DNA of 64,000 bases from positions 62,001 through 126,000 of the forward strand of contig CAVEAL010000002.1 in NCBI GenBank assembly GCA_963613665.1, in the 5' to 3' direction. Numbering within the stretch: position 1 is the stretch's first letter; every line of letters begins with the position of its first letter. The position numbers and the translations under genes were made by a program. Origin of the DNA: F23-B02 sp963613665. GTDB taxonomy: Bacteria > Bacillota > Clostridia > Oscillospirales > Oscillospiraceae. This document shows, piece after piece, positions 1-7,237 of the stretch. Below the pieces are notes generated by a model, which had not been told where the DNA came from, did no database searches, and saw only the letters and a list, made by a program, of their open reading frames with translations.

Positions 1-417
1 GGTTTTCACGTCGAGCAGAACGCCGGTGGCATCCGGCGATTTGCTCAGGTACGAGGCGACGCCCGAGGCCGTCACCGACGATGCGGGAACGTACACGAGC
101 TTTACGGCGCTCAGATCCTCACCCGCGGTGGCCTTGACGTTTGAGTAATCGGCCTGACCGATCTCAAGCTGTGCCTCCACCGGCTCGAAGGACTGGACGG
201 CGACCTCGCCGTCGTCAGTCTGCCCTGTCTGCTCGCTGCCGTCCTCAAGGAACGGTATCTCAAGATGCAGACCGGAGTTTGTCACCACTATATACTTTTG
301 CAGTCCGTAGAAAAGCATGACCACAAAGGCGATGACGGCCAGAATGATTATCGTGGCTATCAGCGCCGGAGCGGTCTTTTTCCTTTTCCCGCGGTAAAAC
401 TCAGAATTGTTTGCCAA
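1..417 (-). CDS. N-terminal part of a membrane-anchored protein, possibly DUF4015 (putative glycoside hydrolase-like) family; truncated by window edge
   Basis: The visible 139 residues hold a short basic N-terminus (RGKRKK), one hydrophobic membrane segment at about residues 16-36, an acidic linker, and the start of a domain ending with an LLDVKT segment. That segment resembles the VIDVK strand of DUF4015 proteins, which have a TIM-barrel-like fold and an N-terminal membrane anchor. Orientation would put the domain outside the cell. No ATG or GTG is available. The TTG chosen lies five bases after the rpiB stop codon, so translation is probably coupled to rpiB. The family assignment is an inference from a few residues; the rest of the gene lies outside the window. 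Confidence 0.45.
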   Translation of the reverse strand, partial: MANNSEFYRGKRKKTAPALIATIIILAVIAFVVMLFYGLQKYIVVTNSGLHLEIPFLEDGSEQTGQTDDGEVAVQSFEPVEAQLEIGQADYSNVKATAGEDLSAVKLVYVPASSVTASGVASYLSKSPDATGVLLDVKT

Positions 418-422
418 TTTGA

Positions 423-851
423 TCAGTCCTCGATCTGCTTGATGCGGCGGATGTGCCTTTCGTCGCCGGAGAAGGGGGTGTCAAGGAAGGTATCGACTAT
501 CTTCAGCGCAAGGCCTGGGCCGACGACACGCGCACCCATGGCCAGAATGTTCGCGTCGTTGTGCAGCCTTGTCATCTCTGCCGAGAAGCAGTCGCCGCAC
601 AGGGCGGCGCGTATGCCCTTTATCTTATTGGCAGTGATGGAGATGCCGATGCCCGTGCCGCAGATTATTATGCCCTTTTCGCACTCGCCGTCCGCGACTG
701 CGTGTGCGGCCGCCTTGCCGTAAACGGGATAGTCGCAGCTGTCCTCGGTGTAGGTGCCGTAATCTTTGTATTCAAGGCCGCGCGCGTCGAGGTGCTTCAT
801 GACCTCCTGCTTGAGCGCCCAGCCGCCGTGATCAGAACCCAATGCGATCAT
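423..851 (-). CDS. rpiB: Ribose-5-phosphate isomerase B / RpiB-LacAB sugar-phosphate isomerase
   Basis: Interconverts ribose 5-phosphate and ribulose 5-phosphate in the cytosolic non-oxidative pentose phosphate pathway. The 142-residue length is normal for the family. It begins with the family signature ALGSDHGG, carries the CGTGIGI loop that includes the catalytic cysteine, and has the conserved NDANILAMGAR segment near residue 100. It lies downstream of a glycosyltransferase gene (71 bases apart) and just upstream of a membrane-protein gene, all on the same strand. RpiB and the LacAB/allose-phosphate isomerases share this fold, so substrate preference is inferred from the stand-alone context. 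Confidence 0.93.
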   Translation of the reverse strand: MIALGSDHGGWALKQEVMKHLDARGLEYKDYGTYTEDSCDYPVYGKAAAHAVADGECEKGIIICGTGIGISITANKIKGIRAALCGDCFSAEMTRLHNDANILAMGARVVGPGLALKIVDTFLDTPFSGDERHIRRIKQIED

Positions 852-922
852 ATATTTGATCCTCCGAAAAATTTATTACATTTCATTATCGCACCAAAAC
901 GCCATAATTACAAGAAAAATTC

Positions 923-2671
923 TTAAAACGGCCAGTCGGGCAGCCACTTGAGCAGATTTGTCGCAAGCTCGGCGATTACTCTGACACCGGACAGTACGGG
1001 GTAGAAGGCGATAAACAGCGCACAGCTGAGCCCCGTCAGACCGTAGACGTTGAACTTCCAGCCCTTTGTGTTGTTCTGCATGAGGCTGAACACGCGCGCA
1101 ATGGCCAGCACGAGGAACACCGACGAGGGGAAGTAGTGGTACTCAAAGGTCGTGCGCGTTATGAACACCCACGGCAGCAGCTGCGCAAGATAGCCGATGA
1201 CTATAAACAGCGAGAGTTTATCGCGGCGCTTTACGGCAAAAACGGCGCACAGCGCCATTGCTATGAGCCCCGCCCAGCACAGCACGGGATTTAAAAACGC
1301 GCCGAAGGATGAGCGCGTGCCGTCGCCGAAATACTTGAGGTAGTACAGAATAGGCCGCTCGTCGATCACCCACTGCCACCAGCGCGATGAGTAGGGATGC
1401 TCGGAGTGAACGCCGGAATGGTAGCTGAACATGAAATCCTGATTGTCAAGCACGAGCTTTGCGTAGTCGGACGTAAAATACATGCCCGCGCCGTCGAGGC
1501 CTATCGCCTTGCCGTAGGGGTAGTAGCTCATATAATATATCATTGCCGGAACGAGCACAAAGAAAACGACGCAGAATGCGCAGTTTTTAATAAAAGCCTT
1601 TATCTCAAAATTATGTATCCAGTGTATGAGCCATATCACCGCAAGCCCTGCGCCCGCGTAGAAGCAGGTCCATTTACAGGCGGCGCCTATGCCGAAGAAC
1701 AGCCCGGACATTGCAAGATAGCGGCGCTTTCCGTCCGTTATGTACATGTACATGAACAGATACATCAGCAGGATAAAGAACACCGAGTAGCTGTCGATCG
1801 TCGCTATCCGCGTCTGCGTAAAGTGCATAAAGTCGAAGGCGAATATCGCCGTCGCGCAGGCGCACACACGCACGGATGAGAACATACGCTTTAAAAGCGC
1901 GTACATGACCGGCAGCATCAGAACGCCGATGAGCGTGCCCGAAAAGCGCCAGCCGAAGGGGGTCATGCCGAAAAGCGCAATGCCTATGGAAATGATGAGC
2001 TTGCCGAGCGGCGGATGCGATATCTCATAGGGGTAGATGCCCTCAAGATGCTCAAACGCCGTGCGCGCGTGGTATATCTCGTCAAAATATGTGCTGTTTG
2101 TGTAGTGCTGATACTCCGGCACGACATCCTGCTCGTCAAAAAGCTCCGGCGCATCGCTGCTGCTGCCGAAAAGCTCGCCGCCGCAGCGCACGGCAAGCTC
2201 GCCGAGCCACACATCTCCGGCTGCCGTGAGGCGTATATAGCGGGCAGAGCAGCCTTTGAGCGCGTCGAGCTCCGCGCCGTTCCATTTAAACAGCGCCACA
2301 TAGTTCTGCTCAAAGCTGCCGAGGTCAAACCAGCCCTCGCCGTCGTCGGAGGCCTCGATGCGATAGCTTCCGGTGTTTAGGCCGGAGTAGAACGTGATGC
2401 TGTCCATGCTCCTGACCTGTCCGAGGTCTATAACGACGCTCTCGCCGCTCTGAAACTTATGAAACGACTGCGGCGCATCCGTATCGCCGAGCCCGATGAA
2501 GGCCGTGACGGCATAAACGAGCGTAATAATGCTCAGAGCAACGGCGTCGGCCCGGCGGAAGGAGCTTTTTTCGCTGCCTTCGAGCACCGCCGAGGCAGGG
2601 GAGGGGCAGCCGAAGAAAAACAGCCCTATAAAAAGCAGTATCAGTATCGGAAAAGCGTATGTAAGCTGCAC
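923..2671 (-). CDS. PMT-family phospholipid-carrier-dependent glycosyltransferase with an inserted discoidin-like domain
   Basis: Polytopic membrane protein of 582 residues predicted to move a sugar from a polyprenyl-phosphate carrier to a protein or glycan on the outer face. The PMT hallmark is present: an acidic pair in YFDEIYHARTA at the first external loop, followed by SHPPLGKLI, then about ten membrane segments. Between membrane segment 2 and the catalytic loop sits a roughly 110-residue soluble insert resembling an F5/8 type C (discoidin) carbohydrate-binding domain (VVIDLGQV, YRIEASDDG, ARYIRLTA). I chose the GTG start because GGAGG precedes it by seven bases; the longer ATG-started frame has no ribosome site. 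A TGGACA-17-TATAAT promoter lies upstream. Acceptor substrate is unknown. Confidence 0.85.
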   Translation of the reverse strand: MQLTYAFPILILLFIGLFFFGCPSPASAVLEGSEKSSFRRADAVALSIITLVYAVTAFIGLGDTDAPQSFHKFQSGESVVIDLGQVRSMDSITFYSGLNTGSYRIEASDDGEGWFDLGSFEQNYVALFKWNGAELDALKGCSARYIRLTAAGDVWLGELAVRCGGELFGSSSDAPELFDEQDVVPEYQHYTNSTYFDEIYHARTAFEHLEGIYPYEISHPPLGKLIISIGIALFGMTPFGWRFSGTLIGVLMLPVMYALLKRMFSSVRVCACATAIFAFDFMHFTQTRIATIDSYSVFFILLMYLFMYMYITDGKRRYLAMSGLFFGIGAACKWTCFYAGAGLAVIWLIHWIHNFEIKAFIKNCAFCVVFFVLVPAMIYYMSYYPYGKAIGLDGAGMYFTSDYAKLVLDNQDFMFSYHSGVHSEHPYSSRWWQWVIDERPILYYLKYFGDGTRSSFGAFLNPVLCWAGLIAMALCAVFAVKRRDKLSLFIVIGYLAQLLPWVFITRTTFEYHYFPSSVFLVLAIARVFSLMQNNTKGWKFNVYGLTGLSCALFIAFYPVLSGVRVIAELATNLLKWLPDWPF

Positions 2672-2704
2672 GGTGAGCCTCCATGTAAGCAAATTGTTAT
2701 TTTC

Positions 2705-2733
2705 AATTATATTAAATTGTGCGCCGCTTGTCC
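2705..2733 (-). promoter_or_regulatory. Sigma-A type promoter for the PMT glycosyltransferase gene
   Basis: On the minus strand TGGACA and TATAAT are separated by 17 bases, placing the start of transcription about 40 bases before the GTG start codon. It is divergent from the RNase Y promoter about 60 bases away. Confidence 0.6.
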
Positions 2734-2783
2734 ACCTCACGGCAGCTTTGTTTTAAAAAATTCATATATATTTAAGCAAGAGC

Positions 2784-2812
2784 TTGACTTAATCGGCTTT
2801 TGGGGATAAAAT
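2784..2812 (+). promoter_or_regulatory. Sigma-A type promoter for the RNase Y gene and its leader
   Basis: TTGACT and TAAAAT are separated by exactly 17 bases. The predicted transcript would start near base 2819, immediately before the first helix of the structured leader. Confidence 0.7.
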
Positions 2813-2818
2813 AAATCG

Positions 2819-2948
2819 GATAATATTTTAGACATCTGTACCCATTTGGGGATGAAAACTGGGTGCGGCTGAGAAAGATGCCCGGGGAGGCATCTTTGAA
2901 AAATATTAGATACAATTTTACGGACGTGTGGCGCTTGATGCCGCGTCT
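2819..2948 (+). ncRNA. Candidate structured 5' leader RNA of the RNase Y gene (three-way junction plus hairpin)
   Basis: A 9-base-pair closing helix (2821-2829 with 2900-2908) encloses two hairpins. The first pairs ACCCA (2840-2844) with TGGGT (2860-2864), continued by TTT/AAA. The second is a perfect 9-pair stem (2874-2882 with 2889-2897). The junction strands are 10, 9 and 2 bases. A further imperfect GC-rich hairpin follows (2923-2947). No U-run follows, so it is not an obvious intrinsic terminator. A GGCTGAG stretch recalls the TPP riboswitch but the other TPP core elements are missing. I do not recognise the class. It could be a riboswitch, a protein-binding leader or an RNase Y autoregulation site. 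Confidence 0.5.
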
Positions 2949-3008
2949 TACAGCTAAATTTTTAAACCACCGCAAAATTCTTGAAGAATGGAGGTGTGTT
3001 TACTTTCT

Positions 3009-4550
3009 ATGAAATTATGGTTAGCAATCGTTCTTATCATTGTTTTTTGTGTTATAGGATTTGTTTCCGGCATGACTTACCGCAAAAAAGTCGCCGAGCG
3101 TGAGATATCCAGTGCAGAAGATGAAGCAAAAAGAATAATCAACGATGCCATAAAGGGCGCCGAGAGCAAGAAACGTGAGGCTCTCGTCGAGGCAAAGGAA
3201 GAAATACACAAACAGCGCTCGGAGTTTGAGCGCGAAGAAAAGGCACGCCGTGCCGACCTGCAGAAGCAGGAAAGAAGACTTCAGCAGAAGGAAGAAAACC
3301 TTGACCGCAAGACCGATTCACTTGAGCGTAAGAACGAGACTCTTGCCCACAAGATATCCGATGTCGAAGCGCAGCAGCAGGAGATAGCTCTTATAAAGAA
3401 GAGCCAGCTCGAAATGCTCGAAAAGGTGTCGGGCTACACGGTCGATGAGGCAAAGGCATACCTCATCAACGCCCTCAAGGACGAGGTAACGCACGAAATG
3501 GCCGTCAAGGTCAAGGAGGTCGAGGCTCAGTACAAGGAGGAGGCCGATGCCCGCGCACGCGAGATCATCGTGACTGCCATCCAGCGCTGTGCGGCAGACC
3601 ATGCAAGTGAAGTCACCGTATCCGTCGTACCACTCCCCAACGACGAGATGAAGGGACGCATCATAGGCCGCGAGGGACGCAACATCCGCAGCATAGAAAC
3701 GCTCACGGGCTGCGATCTTATCATTGACGATACGCCCGAGGCGATAACCGTGTCGAGCTTTGACCCCGTCCGCCGCGAGGTGGCGCGTCTTGCTCTTGAA
3801 AAACTCATTGCCGACGGACGCATCCATCCGGCGCGCATCGAGGAAATGGTCGCCAAGGCGCAGAAGGAAGTCAACGCAACGATAAAGGCCGAGGGCGAGC
3901 GCGCCGTGTTCGAAACGAACATCCACGGCCTCAACTCCGAGCTTATCAAGCTGCTCGGACGCATGAAGTACCGCACGAGCTACGGTCAGAACGTTCTGCA
4001 GCACTCTATCGAGGTGTCGCACATTGCCGGACTGCTCGCAGCGGAGCTCGGCGTCGAGGTCAACGTCGCAAAGCGCGCCGGCCTCCTGCACGATATCGGC
4101 AAGTCCATCGACCACGAGGTCGAAGGCAGCCATGTCTCCATCGGCGTCGATATCTGCCGCAAGTACAAGGAGAGCGAAGCGGTCATCCACGCTATCGAAG
4201 CGCACCACGGCGATGTTGAGCCGCACACGGTCGTTGCCTGCCTCGTTCAGGCCGCCGATGCGATCAGCGCATCCCGTCCCGGCGCACGCCGCGAGAATAT
4301 CGAAAACTACGTCAAGCGCCTCGAAAAGCTCGAGGAGATATCCAAGAGCTTCCCCGGCATCGCCGGCAGCTATGCCATCCAGGCCGGCCGCGAGATCCGC
4401 GTAATGGTCAAGCCCGAGGATGTTTCCGAGGATCAGATGGTGCTCCTTGCCCGCGATATCGCAAAGAAGATCGAGGAGGAGCTGACCTATCCCGGTCAGA
4501 TCAAGGTCCACGTCCTGCGCGAAACCAAGGCCGTTGAGTACGCAAAATAA
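3009..4550 (+). CDS. rny: Ribonuclease Y
   Basis: Membrane-tethered endoribonuclease that starts bulk mRNA decay in Gram-positive bacteria. The 513 residues show the complete family layout: an N-terminal membrane helix (about 3-22), a long charged coiled coil (about 30-170), a KH RNA-binding domain with the GRIIGREGRNIR motif (about 218-290), and an HD phosphohydrolase domain with LLHDIGK (about 360) and downstream HH and D ligands (AHHGD, QAADAIS). An ATG 21 bases upstream overlaps the GGAGGT ribosome site, so the second ATG is preferred and gives the usual family length. Expressed from its own promoter with a structured leader, it ends at a strong terminator. Monocistronic. Confidence 0.95.
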   Translation: MKLWLAIVLIIVFCVIGFVSGMTYRKKVAEREISSAEDEAKRIINDAIKGAESKKREALVEAKEEIHKQRSEFEREEKARRADLQKQERRLQQKEENLDRKTDSLERKNETLAHKISDVEAQQQEIALIKKSQLEMLEKVSGYTVDEAKAYLINALKDEVTHEMAVKVKEVEAQYKEEADARAREIIVTAIQRCAADHASEVTVSVVPLPNDEMKGRIIGREGRNIRSIETLTGCDLIIDDTPEAITVSSFDPVRREVARLALEKLIADGRIHPARIEEMVAKAQKEVNATIKAEGERAVFETNIHGLNSELIKLLGRMKYRTSYGQNVLQHSIEVSHIAGLLAAELGVEVNVAKRAGLLHDIGKSIDHEVEGSHVSIGVDICRKYKESEAVIHAIEAHHGDVEPHTVVACLVQAADAISASRPGARRENIENYVKRLEKLEEISKSFPGIAGSYAIQAGREIRVMVKPEDVSEDQMVLLARDIAKKIEEELTYPGQIKVHVLRETKAVEYAK

Positions 4551-4562
4551 GAATTAAAAGCC

Positions 4563-4594
4563 AAGAAGCAGAGCCGCATGGCTCTGCTTCTTTT
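4563..4594 (+). terminator. Intrinsic terminator of the RNase Y gene
   Basis: A perfect 13-pair stem (AAGAAGCAGAGCC with its complement) and a GCAT loop, running into four T residues. It starts 13 bases after the stop codon. Confidence 0.9.
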
Positions 4595-4600
4595 AACGTA

Positions 4601-4629
4601 AAAACCCCCGCACCGCAAGGTACGGGGGT
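4601..4629 (-). terminator. Intrinsic terminator downstream of the 38-residue peptide gene
   Basis: On the minus strand, ACCCCCG and CGGGGGT flank an inner ACC/GGT pair and are followed by TTTTTA. It lies 18 bases after the stop codon of the small gene, supporting that gene as a real transcription unit. Confidence 0.8.
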
Positions 4630-4646
4630 AAGTTGTGCAGTTCAGA

Positions 4647-4763
4647 TTAGAGGCTGTTATCCTCAAGCCACTTTGCAATCTCGCCGAAGGTCTCGCCGAC
4701 AGCTGCGTCCCAGCCGTTATCAATGTGCATTTTCTCGAGTGCTCTGAAAATCCAAGAGATCAT
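4647..4763 (-). CDS. Small uncharacterised 38-residue peptide, copy 1 of a twin pair
   Basis: The peptide begins MISWIFRALEKM and ends KWLEDNSL. It looks like two short amphipathic helices with no signal peptide, cysteine pair or recognised domain. Support for a real gene comes from its context: AAGGAAGGAA ribosome site 10 bases before ATG, a plausible promoter (TTGACG, 18, TAACAT) and an intrinsic terminator just after the stop. The leader start GTGGAAATAGTC and the ribosome site are repeated in front of the 35-residue gene upstream. An inverted repeat GCATATG-TTAG-CATATGC overlaps the -10 element. Function unknown; a membrane-active or regulatory peptide, or a toxin component, are possibilities only. 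Confidence 0.7.
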   Translation of the reverse strand: MISWIFRALEKMHIDNGWDAAVGETFGEIAKWLEDNSL

Positions 4764-4808
4764 TTTGTTTTACTTCCTTCCTTATAAATTTCTTAAGACT
4801 ATTTCCAC

Positions 4809-4842
4809 GCATATGTTAGCATATGCCGGTTTAGCGCGTCAA
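4809..4842 (-). promoter_or_regulatory. Promoter with overlapping inverted repeat for small peptide gene 1
   Basis: Minus-strand TTGACG (4837-4842) and TAACAT (4813-4818) are 18 bases apart. A perfect 7-base inverted repeat GCATATG/CATATGC (4809-4826) covers the -10 box and could be an operator. Confidence 0.55.
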
Positions 4843-4966
4843 CCCATAATTGTCGCTTTTTGTATAAATAATGCGCAAATTTGCGCATTCCGTCGCTTGA
4901 AATGATTGATATTTCAGCAATTTTGCAAATTTTGTTTATTTGCTGGCAATCGGGGCGCGGATTAAT

Positions 4967-4990
4967 AAAGCACCGCGGAAGCGGTGCTTT
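4967..4990 (-). terminator. Terminator-like hairpin downstream of small peptide gene 2
   Basis: A perfect 10-pair stem AAAGCACCGC/GCGGTGCTTT with a 4-base loop lies 15 bases after the stop codon of the 35-residue gene. The following T-run on the minus strand is weak (ATTAAT). Confidence 0.65.
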
Positions 4991-5005
4991 ATGTATCTGA
5001 CTGTC

Positions 5006-5113
5006 TTAGAAGGGCAGCTTTCCGAAAATCTTATCGAGTACTTCAAACTCGTCCTTGGAGTTGGGCTCGTTGTCGCCGACAATCTTCTTGATCAGTTCAT
5101 AAATAGTTTTCAT
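5006..5113 (-). CDS. Small uncharacterised 35-residue peptide, copy 2 of a twin pair
   Basis: Starts MKTIYELIKKIVGDN and ends KIFGKLPF, giving a basic amphipathic first helix and an acidic middle. No family recognised. It has its own promoter (TTGACT, 17, TATTCT), a transcript start reading GTGGAAATAGTC as in the neighbouring 38-residue gene, an AAGGAAGGAAA ribosome site 9 bases before ATG, and a following hairpin. Both peptides have a hydrophobic/basic N-terminal helix followed by a DN pair at residues 14-16, so they may be diverged duplicates. The repeated architecture is the main evidence; the biological role is unknown. Confidence 0.68.
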   Translation of the reverse strand: MKTIYELIKKIVGDNEPNSKDEFEVLDKIFGKLPF

Positions 5114-5172
5114 TAGTTTTCTTTCCTTCCTTTTTTGAGTTTTTTAGGTGTTTAATGACTATTTCCACTATG

Positions 5173-5201
5173 AGAATAACATTAAAAACCCAATTAGTCA
5201 A
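5173..5201 (-). promoter_or_regulatory. Sigma-A type promoter for small peptide gene 2
   Basis: Minus-strand TTGACT and TATTCT are separated by 17 bases. The predicted transcript begins within the conserved GTGGAAATAGTC leader. Confidence 0.65.
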
Positions 5202-5230
5202 TGACAATAAGAAAAATAACTAAAGAAAAT

Positions 5231-5262
5231 AGCGGAATGTGCTGTTTAAAACACATTCCGCT
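5231..5262 (-). terminator. Hairpin, probable terminator of the 122-residue hypothetical gene
   Basis: A perfect 11-pair stem AGCGGAATGTG/CACATTCCGCT with a 10-base loop, followed on the minus strand by ATTTTC. Apart from this hairpin I see no other feature in the 160 bases before the next stop codon. Confidence 0.55.
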
Positions 5263-5360
5263 TGCCGTTAGTACTATATTTGCTGCCACAAACCAAATAG
5301 CTGCAACGATACGAACAGCCGTTCAAAACCGGCAGCTGCGTCGGCTTATACCGGCTGAAG

Positions 5361-5729
5361 TTAAATGTTCCAGGTCTCGACGCCTTCCTCGAGGACCTCG
5401 CCGTTATTGTAGGCCTCGATTATCTTCTGGATGGCGTGGTCGGCAAAGACGGTGCTTATCTTGTCCTCGGTGGCCTCGGGCCACTCTTCATCGGTAAGCT
5501 CGGGTATCTGTTCGATGTTGCGCATCTGGTTTACGGCCTTGCGCCAGCGGTTCTGATTTTCCACCGTGTGGCGCACGAGCCTGTCGTCGGGAGCAAGCTC
5601 CGTCAGGTCGAGCTTGCCCAGCACGCGGTCGATGACTATCGTGCCGTGGCCGTTTTCCTCTCTGCCGTGGGGGAAGTACCAGTAGACGAGGCGCTGCTCG
5701 TTTTCTTCTTTAAGCTTGAAAGTTACCAT
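5361..5729 (-). CDS. Conserved-looking hypothetical protein, 122 residues
   Basis: I do not recognise the family. It is a soluble acidic protein with no signal peptide or membrane helix. It begins MVTFKLKEENEQRLVYWYFP, has a beta-rich first half (IVIDRVLGKLDL) and a helical, acidic C-terminus. ATG is preceded by GGAGAATGAG. A TTGAAT-17-TATAAT promoter overlaps the end of the upstream ferredoxin gene, so it is probably transcribed separately. A hairpin 100 bases downstream may end the transcript. Confidence 0.7.
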   Translation of the reverse strand: MVTFKLKEENEQRLVYWYFPHGREENGHGTIVIDRVLGKLDLTELAPDDRLVRHTVENQNRWRKAVNQMRNIEQIPELTDEEWPEATEDKISTVFADHAIQKIIEAYNNGEVLEEGVETWNI

Positions 5730-5766
5730 ATCTCATTCTCCGAAGTCTTTAAATTTGGATGCGGTC

Positions 5767-5795
5767 ATTATAACACGCCTCCGGAGAAAATTCAA
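5767..5795 (-). promoter_or_regulatory. Promoter of the 122-residue hypothetical gene
   Basis: Minus-strand TTGAAT and TATAAT with a 17-base spacer. The -35 box overlaps the last codons of the neighbouring EFR1-type gene. Confidence 0.6.
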
Positions 5796-6574
5796 TCAAT
5801 ATGAATAATGCCCTGCATAAGCTCGGCTGCGCTGACGTTGGGATTGTGGTAGTGCTCGCGCTTTACGGTCTTTTTGGTCAGCGTGATGGCCTCGCTCGGG
5901 CAGTATTGCAGGCAGCTCAGGCACTGGATGCAGTCCTTGCCGAATACGGGCTTTCCGTCAACAAAGCGGATGTTGCCCTTGGGGCAGAGCTTTTCGCACT
6001 GGCGGCATCCGATGCATGCGTCGGTAACGGCAAACTTCTTTGCCTTCTGCCCCGCGATTTTCGGCCAGACTTTGCTCTCAAGTGCGTTGAGCCCCTTCTT
6101 CGGCGGCTCTTTTTTGCTCTTTTCGCCGCAGAGGATGGAGTTTACGAGCTTTGCAGCCTTGCGCTCGCTGCGCTTCTGCGCCATTGCGGGAGTTACCGGC
6201 GGTACCATGACCTGATGGGGGAACAGCCATATTGCCGAGCACTGGTGGGCAAGCCCGGTCCAGAGATCGAGGTGGAAGCGCTCGTGAATCTTGTGCAGGC
6301 CGCAGCCGAGATAGCCGCAGTACTGGCCGACGGCAAAGGTGTACGCGTTCGGCGAGATCTTTATGCTGTCGAGGTAGCTCTCAACATCGCCGGGCAGACC
6401 GCCGCCGTAGCAGGGGACGATGAAACCGACGCGCTCCGCGTCCGTCACGTCCGTCTTTACGGGCGCCTTGCGCATCATGATGATGTCCGTGTCGCCAAGA
6501 CCCTTTGCGATGTTCTTTGCCATGTCCAGGCAGTTGCCGCTGCCGGAATAGCAGAATATAACGTTTTTGCTCAT
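5792..6574 (-). CDS. EFR1-type flavodoxin/ferredoxin fusion protein
   Basis: Cytosolic electron carrier of 260 residues. The N-terminal half is a flavodoxin-like fold with an FMN phosphate loop (CYSGSGNCLDMAK, about 8-20). The C-terminal part carries two 4Fe-4S motifs, CIGCRQCEKLCPKG (about 187-200) and CIQCLSCLQYCPS (about 216-228). This architecture matches the EFR1 family of clostridial ferredoxins of uncertain partner. It is transcribed divergently from a TetR-type regulator, and the two promoters lie on opposite strands of one palindrome, so it is very likely controlled by that regulator. The physiological electron donor or acceptor is unknown. Confidence 0.85.
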   Translation of the reverse strand: MSKNVIFCYSGSGNCLDMAKNIAKGLGDTDIIMMRKAPVKTDVTDAERVGFIVPCYGGGLPGDVESYLDSIKISPNAYTFAVGQYCGYLGCGLHKIHERFHLDLWTGLAHQCSAIWLFPHQVMVPPVTPAMAQKRSERKAAKLVNSILCGEKSKKEPPKKGLNALESKVWPKIAGQKAKKFAVTDACIGCRQCEKLCPKGNIRFVDGKPVFGKDCIQCLSCLQYCPSEAITLTKKTVKREHYHNPNVSAAELMQGIIHID

Positions 6575-6611
6575 GGTTCACTACTCCTTTATAAAATTAT
6601 CTTCTGTCAAG

Positions 6612-6641
6612 ATTGTAACACAAATATTTTTGTGATACAAT
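6612..6641. promoter_or_regulatory. Symmetric overlapping divergent promoters with embedded TetR-type operator
   Basis: The 28-base palindrome TTGTA-A-CACAA / TTGTG-A-TACAA (6613-6640) is read as TTGTAA-17-TACAAT on the plus strand (6613-6641) and TTGTAT-17-TACAAT on the minus strand (6612-6640). The two promoters are therefore mirror images. A TetR dimer bound here would silence both genes at once. Confidence 0.75.
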
Positions 6642-6675
6642 AGTACCGCAACGAAATAATACAAAGGAGCAAATA

Positions 6676-7209
6676 ATGTATCACATAAAGCCGGATAAAC
6701 GTGCCCGGGCCTCGGTAAAGCTCATCTGCGAAGGGCTCAGCTGCTGCCTGAAGGAAAAAAGCTTTGAGAGCATAACGATATCGGATATACAGCGTGTCTC
6801 AGGTGTGAGCCGCTCGACCTTTTACCGCAACTTCGACCGCATCGAGGACGTGCTCGCCCTAATGTGCGACGCGGTGTTTGAGGAGGCGTTCACGGCGGGC
6901 TACGCAAATATAAGCGAGGCTGTGTTCAGAACGTGGTTCCGCCATGCCGATATGATCGAAACGATAGTCGGCATCGGCCGCAGCGATATGCTGTATTCGA
7001 GCCTTCGCCGCTGTTCGGACAGTCTGCGTGTCTCTCTGGCGGACTTCGGCGACGCGGCGCTGTTCGACTATCTCGTTTCCATCATTTCCTCGGCAATGAT
7101 GGGCATCATGGTAACATGGGTCGAGCACGGAAAGCGCGAGAGCGAGGAGGAGCTTAAAAACACCGTCCTGCAAAGCTTCAAGGCCATGAAACTCATAGGC
7201 CTGGCGTGA
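6676..7209 (+). CDS. TetR/AcrR-family transcriptional regulator
   Basis: A 177-residue protein with an N-terminal TetR helix-turn-helix (about 10-58; ITISDIQRVSGVSRSTFYRNF is the recognition region) and a helical ligand domain ending in the usual C-terminal amphipathic helices. AAAGGAG precedes the ATG by seven bases. It is divergent from the EFR1-type ferredoxin gene, with the operator palindrome between them, so autorepression and control of the ferredoxin gene are likely. Ligand unknown. The stop codon runs directly into a bidirectional terminator shared with the convergent nitroreductase gene. Confidence 0.88.
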   Translation: MYHIKPDKRARASVKLICEGLSCCLKEKSFESITISDIQRVSGVSRSTFYRNFDRIEDVLALMCDAVFEEAFTAGYANISEAVFRTWFRHADMIETIVGIGRSDMLYSSLRRCSDSLRVSLADFGDAALFDYLVSIISSAMMGIMVTWVEHGKRESEEELKNTVLQSFKAMKLIGLA

Positions 7210-7237
7210 AAAAAGCTCCCCGCAGGGGAGCTTTTTT
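7209..7237. terminator. Bidirectional terminator between the TetR and nitroreductase genes
   Basis: AAAAAAGCTCCCC/GGGGAGCTTTTTT stem with a 3-base loop. The stop codons of both convergent genes abut or overlap it. Confidence 0.9.

Noticed and set aside
2860..2910. TPP riboswitch suggested by GGGTGCGGCTGAGA
   Set aside because: The second conserved half of the TPP fold (CTGAT..GG.TAATACC.GCG) is absent and the helices visible do not follow TPP topology.
3318..4511. Long minus-strand open frame opposite RNase Y
   Set aside because: It is the antisense shadow of rny; low-complexity Leu/Asp-rich translation, no ribosome site and no family resemblance.
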